A stretch of 35,321 nt of DNA, from the NCBI GenBank assembly GCA_964506905.1, contig CAZDNW010000075.1:1-35321 (forward strand), read 5' to 3'. Shown here piece by piece: positions 33,165 through 35,321 of this stretch (positions within the stretch are counted from its first letter, which is position 1; the number at the start of each line of letters is the position of its first letter). Position numbers and translations under genes: made by a program. Under the pieces are notes generated by a model. The model had not been told where the DNA came from and searched no databases. It worked only from the letters and a program-made list of their open reading frames with translations. This stretch comes from JALWZX01 sp964506905 (GTDB taxonomy: Bacteria; Patescibacteriota; WWE3; 2-01-FULL-39-13).

Positions 33165-34385
33165 ATGTCTGAAAACAATAATATTTTTGATGAATATAAA
33201 GTAAACTATAAATTCCCATCAAATTTTATATGGGGAACTGCAACAAGTGCTCATCAAACAGAAGGTAATAATACCAATTCAGATTGGTATAGATGGGAAC
33301 AAGAAAAAGATTATTCAAAAAATGATAGAAAATGGCCATTAGAACCATCGGGTATAGCATGTGATTCGTACAACAGATATGAAGAAGATTTTGATTTAGC
33401 AGTTGGATTAAATAATAATGCTGTGCGAATCTCAATTGAATGGGCAAGAATAGAACCCAAAGAAGGTGAGTTTAATCAAAAAGAAATAGAACATTATAAA
33501 AAAGTATTAAAATCTGCAAAAAAACGAAAGTTAAAAACCTTTGTTACACTACATCATTTTACTAATCCAATATGGTTTGCTGATTTAGGGGCATTTACAA
33601 ATTCCAAGTCAAAAATTTATTTTAGTAGATACGCAAAAAAAGTTGCAGAAGAATTAGGTGATTTAATCGATGTGTTTTATACAATAAATGAACCGCAGGT
33701 ATATGCAATGATGTCTTATTTAAGGGGAATTTGGTATCCATCTAAAAGAAATCCGTTTTTGTTTATGTATATCCAAAAAAACATGATGAGTGCTCATAAA
33801 AAAGCTTATGAGGAAATTAAAAATGTAAATCCTTCATATCAAGTTGGTGTTGTAAAAAATATAGTTTGGTATGAAGCACAAAAACATTTTTGGGACAAAA
33901 TATATGCTAAATTTTTGAATTTTGTTGGAGCAGATTTCTTTTTATTACCAGTAAAAAAACATCTGGATACGCTTGGATTAAATTTTTACTTTACAACTTA
34001 TCTAAACAACTTTAAAACAAATAATCCAGATGATTTTAATTCTGATTTAGGGTGGTATATAGACGCAAAAGGATTAGAAAAAGTTTTATTAACATTAAGA
34101 AAATTTAATTTGCCAGTTTATATAACTGAAAATGGTTGTGCTGATGCAACAGATAGAATAAGAATAAGGTTTATAAAGGAAATGTTAGAAGCTTGTGGAA
34201 GAGCACTAGATCAAGGTGTTGATTTGCGTGGATATTTCTATTGGTCTTTATTAGATAATTACGAATGGCATCAAGGATATTGGCCTAAGTTCGGATTAGT
34301 AGAAATTGATAGAAAAAATAATTTGAAGCGAATACCAAGAAAGTCGTATTATTTTTATAAAAAACAGATTGCACCTGATAAATGA
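33165..34385 (+). CDS. Glycoside hydrolase family 1 (beta-glucosidase-like)
   Basis: GH1 enzymes hydrolyse beta-linked glucosides and galactosides. The 406-residue protein has the family opening FPSNFIWGTATSAHQTEG, the acid/base E176 in YTINEP, the nucleophile E322 in ITENG, LHHFTNPIWF, and the C-terminal GYFYWSLLDNYEWHQGYWPKFGL sugar-binding stretch (split at LLD). There is no signal peptide, so it acts in the cytoplasm. It is about 40-60 residues shorter than typical, mostly in the middle (190-270). The stop codon overlaps ATG 34382 of the next gene as ATGA. Confidence 0.94.
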   Translation: MSENNNIFDEYKVNYKFPSNFIWGTATSAHQTEGNNTNSDWYRWEQEKDYSKNDRKWPLEPSGIACDSYNRYEEDFDLAVGLNNNAVRISIEWARIEPKEGEFNQKEIEHYKKVLKSAKKRKLKTFVTLHHFTNPIWFADLGAFTNSKSKIYFSRYAKKVAEELGDLIDVFYTINEPQVYAMMSYLRGIWYPSKRNPFLFMYIQKNMMSAHKKAYEEIKNVNPSYQVGVVKNIVWYEAQKHFWDKIYAKFLNFVGADFFLLPVKKHLDTLGLNFYFTTYLNNFKTNNPDDFNSDLGWYIDAKGLEKVLLTLRKFNLPVYITENGCADATDRIRIRFIKEMLEACGRALDQGVDLRGYFYWSLLDNYEWHQGYWPKFGLVEIDRKNNLKRIPRKSYYFYKKQIAPDK

Positions 34386-34387
34386 TG

Positions 34388-34396
34388 TGTTATAAT
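34388..34396 (+). promoter_or_regulatory. Extended -10 promoter placing transcription start on a start codon
   Basis: TGTTATAAT is a perfect TATAAT with the TGn extension. Six bases separate it from ATG 34403, so transcription would begin at the A of that ATG, giving a leaderless mRNA. Confidence 0.6.
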
Positions 34397-34402
34397 TTTT
34401 AT

Positions 34403-35092
34403 ATGTCAGATGATTTACCTGATTTACCACCAAGTAACCAAGTACCAGATACTACAGCTGATTTGCTAAAAGACCCTCAGCTTTTTTTTGATATGGGTCG
34501 CCGATTTGAAGTTAGTGATTTACCTCCTGGGTTTGCGCGACACGTAGCAGACGAAAAATCGAGGCGTGCATACGAGGAAGTTTTTGTTCACAATATTAAT
34601 AGGTGGGGTGGTTATTATGCACGCAACCCGACTACCAGGAACATACTTGTACATGGATTGGGGGGTGAGGGCGATAGTGTTTTGGAAACAATTGAAGAAA
34701 AAGGTATGTCTGAGTTTCTTTTAAATGCTTTGTTAAATGACTTTGTTTTAGAAATGGCTGAAAATAAAAACCCTGAGCAAGATGCTTTGAATAGAAAAGT
34801 TTATGCAGGGCATGTTATTGAATTTCTTATAGGTGCTAATACTGGTGGTATTTCTATTGTTAAGTGTGAGGGTGGTGATGACGTTATAGTTAGGGCGATT
34901 GATGATAGTTATGCAGAATGCTTGTATATTATGTATAGTTGGTTAGAAGGTTATAGGGATGCCGTTGAGGAAGTTAAGAAAGGTGATGGTTTTGCTGGAT
35001 TTAAAGTCAGTTTGGGGATCTTCGAATACGAACTCAACTTCTCACAATCACAAAAACAAAAAAGTATTGCTGAATTTAAGAGAGGTAAGTGA
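34403..35092 (+). CDS. Soluble protein of unknown function
   Basis: I do not recognise this 229-residue protein. The N-terminal 15 residues are Asp/Pro-rich and probably disordered; the rest reads as an alpha-helical soluble domain with landmarks HNINRWGGYYARNPTTRN, VHGLGGEG and GHVIEFLIGANTGG. There is no signal, membrane helix or metal motif. Two starts are plausible: ATG 34382, coupled to the GH1 stop as ATGA, or ATG 34403, just behind a TATAAT. Its DNA has more G and C in codons (for example GCG, CGC, GGG, GAG) than its neighbours, which may mark a different origin. Confidence 0.6.
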   Translation: MSDDLPDLPPSNQVPDTTADLLKDPQLFFDMGRRFEVSDLPPGFARHVADEKSRRAYEEVFVHNINRWGGYYARNPTTRNILVHGLGGEGDSVLETIEEKGMSEFLLNALLNDFVLEMAENKNPEQDALNRKVYAGHVIEFLIGANTGGISIVKCEGGDDVIVRAIDDSYAECLYIMYSWLEGYRDAVEEVKKGDGFAGFKVSLGIFEYELNFSQSQKQKSIAEFKRGK

Positions 35093-35156
35093 AGTACAGG
35101 AAAAGAATAAACATTTAAGTTGCTACTAATAATTAGTAATCAAATTTAGATAAAAA

Positions 35157-35321
35157 TTATAACAAACTCACAAAAACGAGAGGTTCTCTACCTGTCTTTT
35201 TCATAAAAAACTTGCTTAATGTTCGTTCTATCTTTTGTTCTATAACTGAGTTATCAATCTTGTTCTTACTTTTCTTATCTTTCTTTTGATTCATGGCTTC
35301 TTTTCTAAGTTCTTTTAGCCT
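35157..35321 (-). CDS. rnj: C-terminal end of a probable RNase J (partial at window edge)
   Basis: The last 54 codons of a minus-strand gene run in from the right edge. They read as a Lys-rich stretch (NQKKDKKSKNK) followed by IEQKIERTLSKFFMKKTGREPLVF and VSLL. The pattern of a final helix then a K/R-T-x-R-x-P motif and a hydrophobic end resembles the C-terminus of RNase J (TKRRPMILP in well-known members). This would fit with RNase Y as a second mRNA-decay enzyme. The assignment is tentative because only the tail is visible. Confidence 0.55.
   Translation of the reverse strand, partial: RLKELRKEAMNQKKDKKSKNKIDNSVIEQKIERTLSKFFMKKTGREPLVFVSLL

Noticed and set aside
1..35321. Alternative genetic code with UGA as glycine (as in Gracilibacteria/SR1)
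   Set aside because: UGA is a plain stop at the ends of several genes (nrdJ, GH1) and no conserved gene has internal UGA.
1..35321. CRISPR arrays, insertion sequences or prophage
   Set aside because: No regularly spaced repeats, transposase-like or phage-like genes were seen on either strand.

Overview
The window is AT-rich, gene-dense and carries no mobile elements. Proteins are short relative to their families, intergenic spaces are small, and UGA is used as a normal stop (for example at the ends of nrdJ and of the GH1 gene). Two genes (HU and the TasA-like protein) have strong Shine-Dalgarno sites, while many others have a -10-like hexamer only a few bases before the start codon. This gene set, with type IV pilus pieces, ComF, sortase, cohesin/dockerin and PKD surface proteins, B12-dependent ribonucleotide reductase and short TIM and thioredoxin, suggests a reduced-genome Patescibacteria/CPR bacterium of a standard-code lineage (Dojkabacteria, Katanobacteria or Microgenomates-like). 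That placement is an inference; no rRNA gene is present.

Layout: 1-1229, two tandem HdeD-like membrane proteins and a terminator. 1308-5835 (minus), a cluster running comF, PH-domain membrane protein, small membrane protein, PP2C-like/one-TM/propeller-like protein, smpB, then the tmRNA gene ssrA. 5919-11133 (plus), ftsH, then nrdR-nrdJ behind a well-formed pair of NrdR boxes. 11237-12514, a TasA/camelysin-like secreted protein and its SipW-type signal peptidase, separated by a hairpin. 12549-17168 (minus), HU, RNase Y, recX-recA and a YdjM-like membrane hydrolase.

17341-21802 (plus) is a central-carbon block: thioredoxin, GAPDH, a one-cluster ferredoxin, a half-length protein related to aldehyde:ferredoxin oxidoreductase (AOR), triosephosphate isomerase and an LCP-family protein. 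The ferredoxin/mini-AOR pair between gap and tpiA is the most unusual feature I see. 21846-27761 is a surface block: HolA-like delta subunit, sortase, a Cys-rich membrane-anchored protein, a PKD protein ending in VPETG, and (minus) a dockerin-like Fn3 protein next to a cohesin-like protein that also ends in VPETG. This looks like a small self-contained surface-display set: a sortase, two proteins with its probable sorting motif, and a cohesin/dockerin pair.

27846-35321: rpsT (minus) divergent from murJ, pilN-pilO plus a small membrane protein (minus), lepA, a GH1 glycosidase, an unrecognised soluble protein, and the C-terminal end of a probable RNase J gene running off the right edge.
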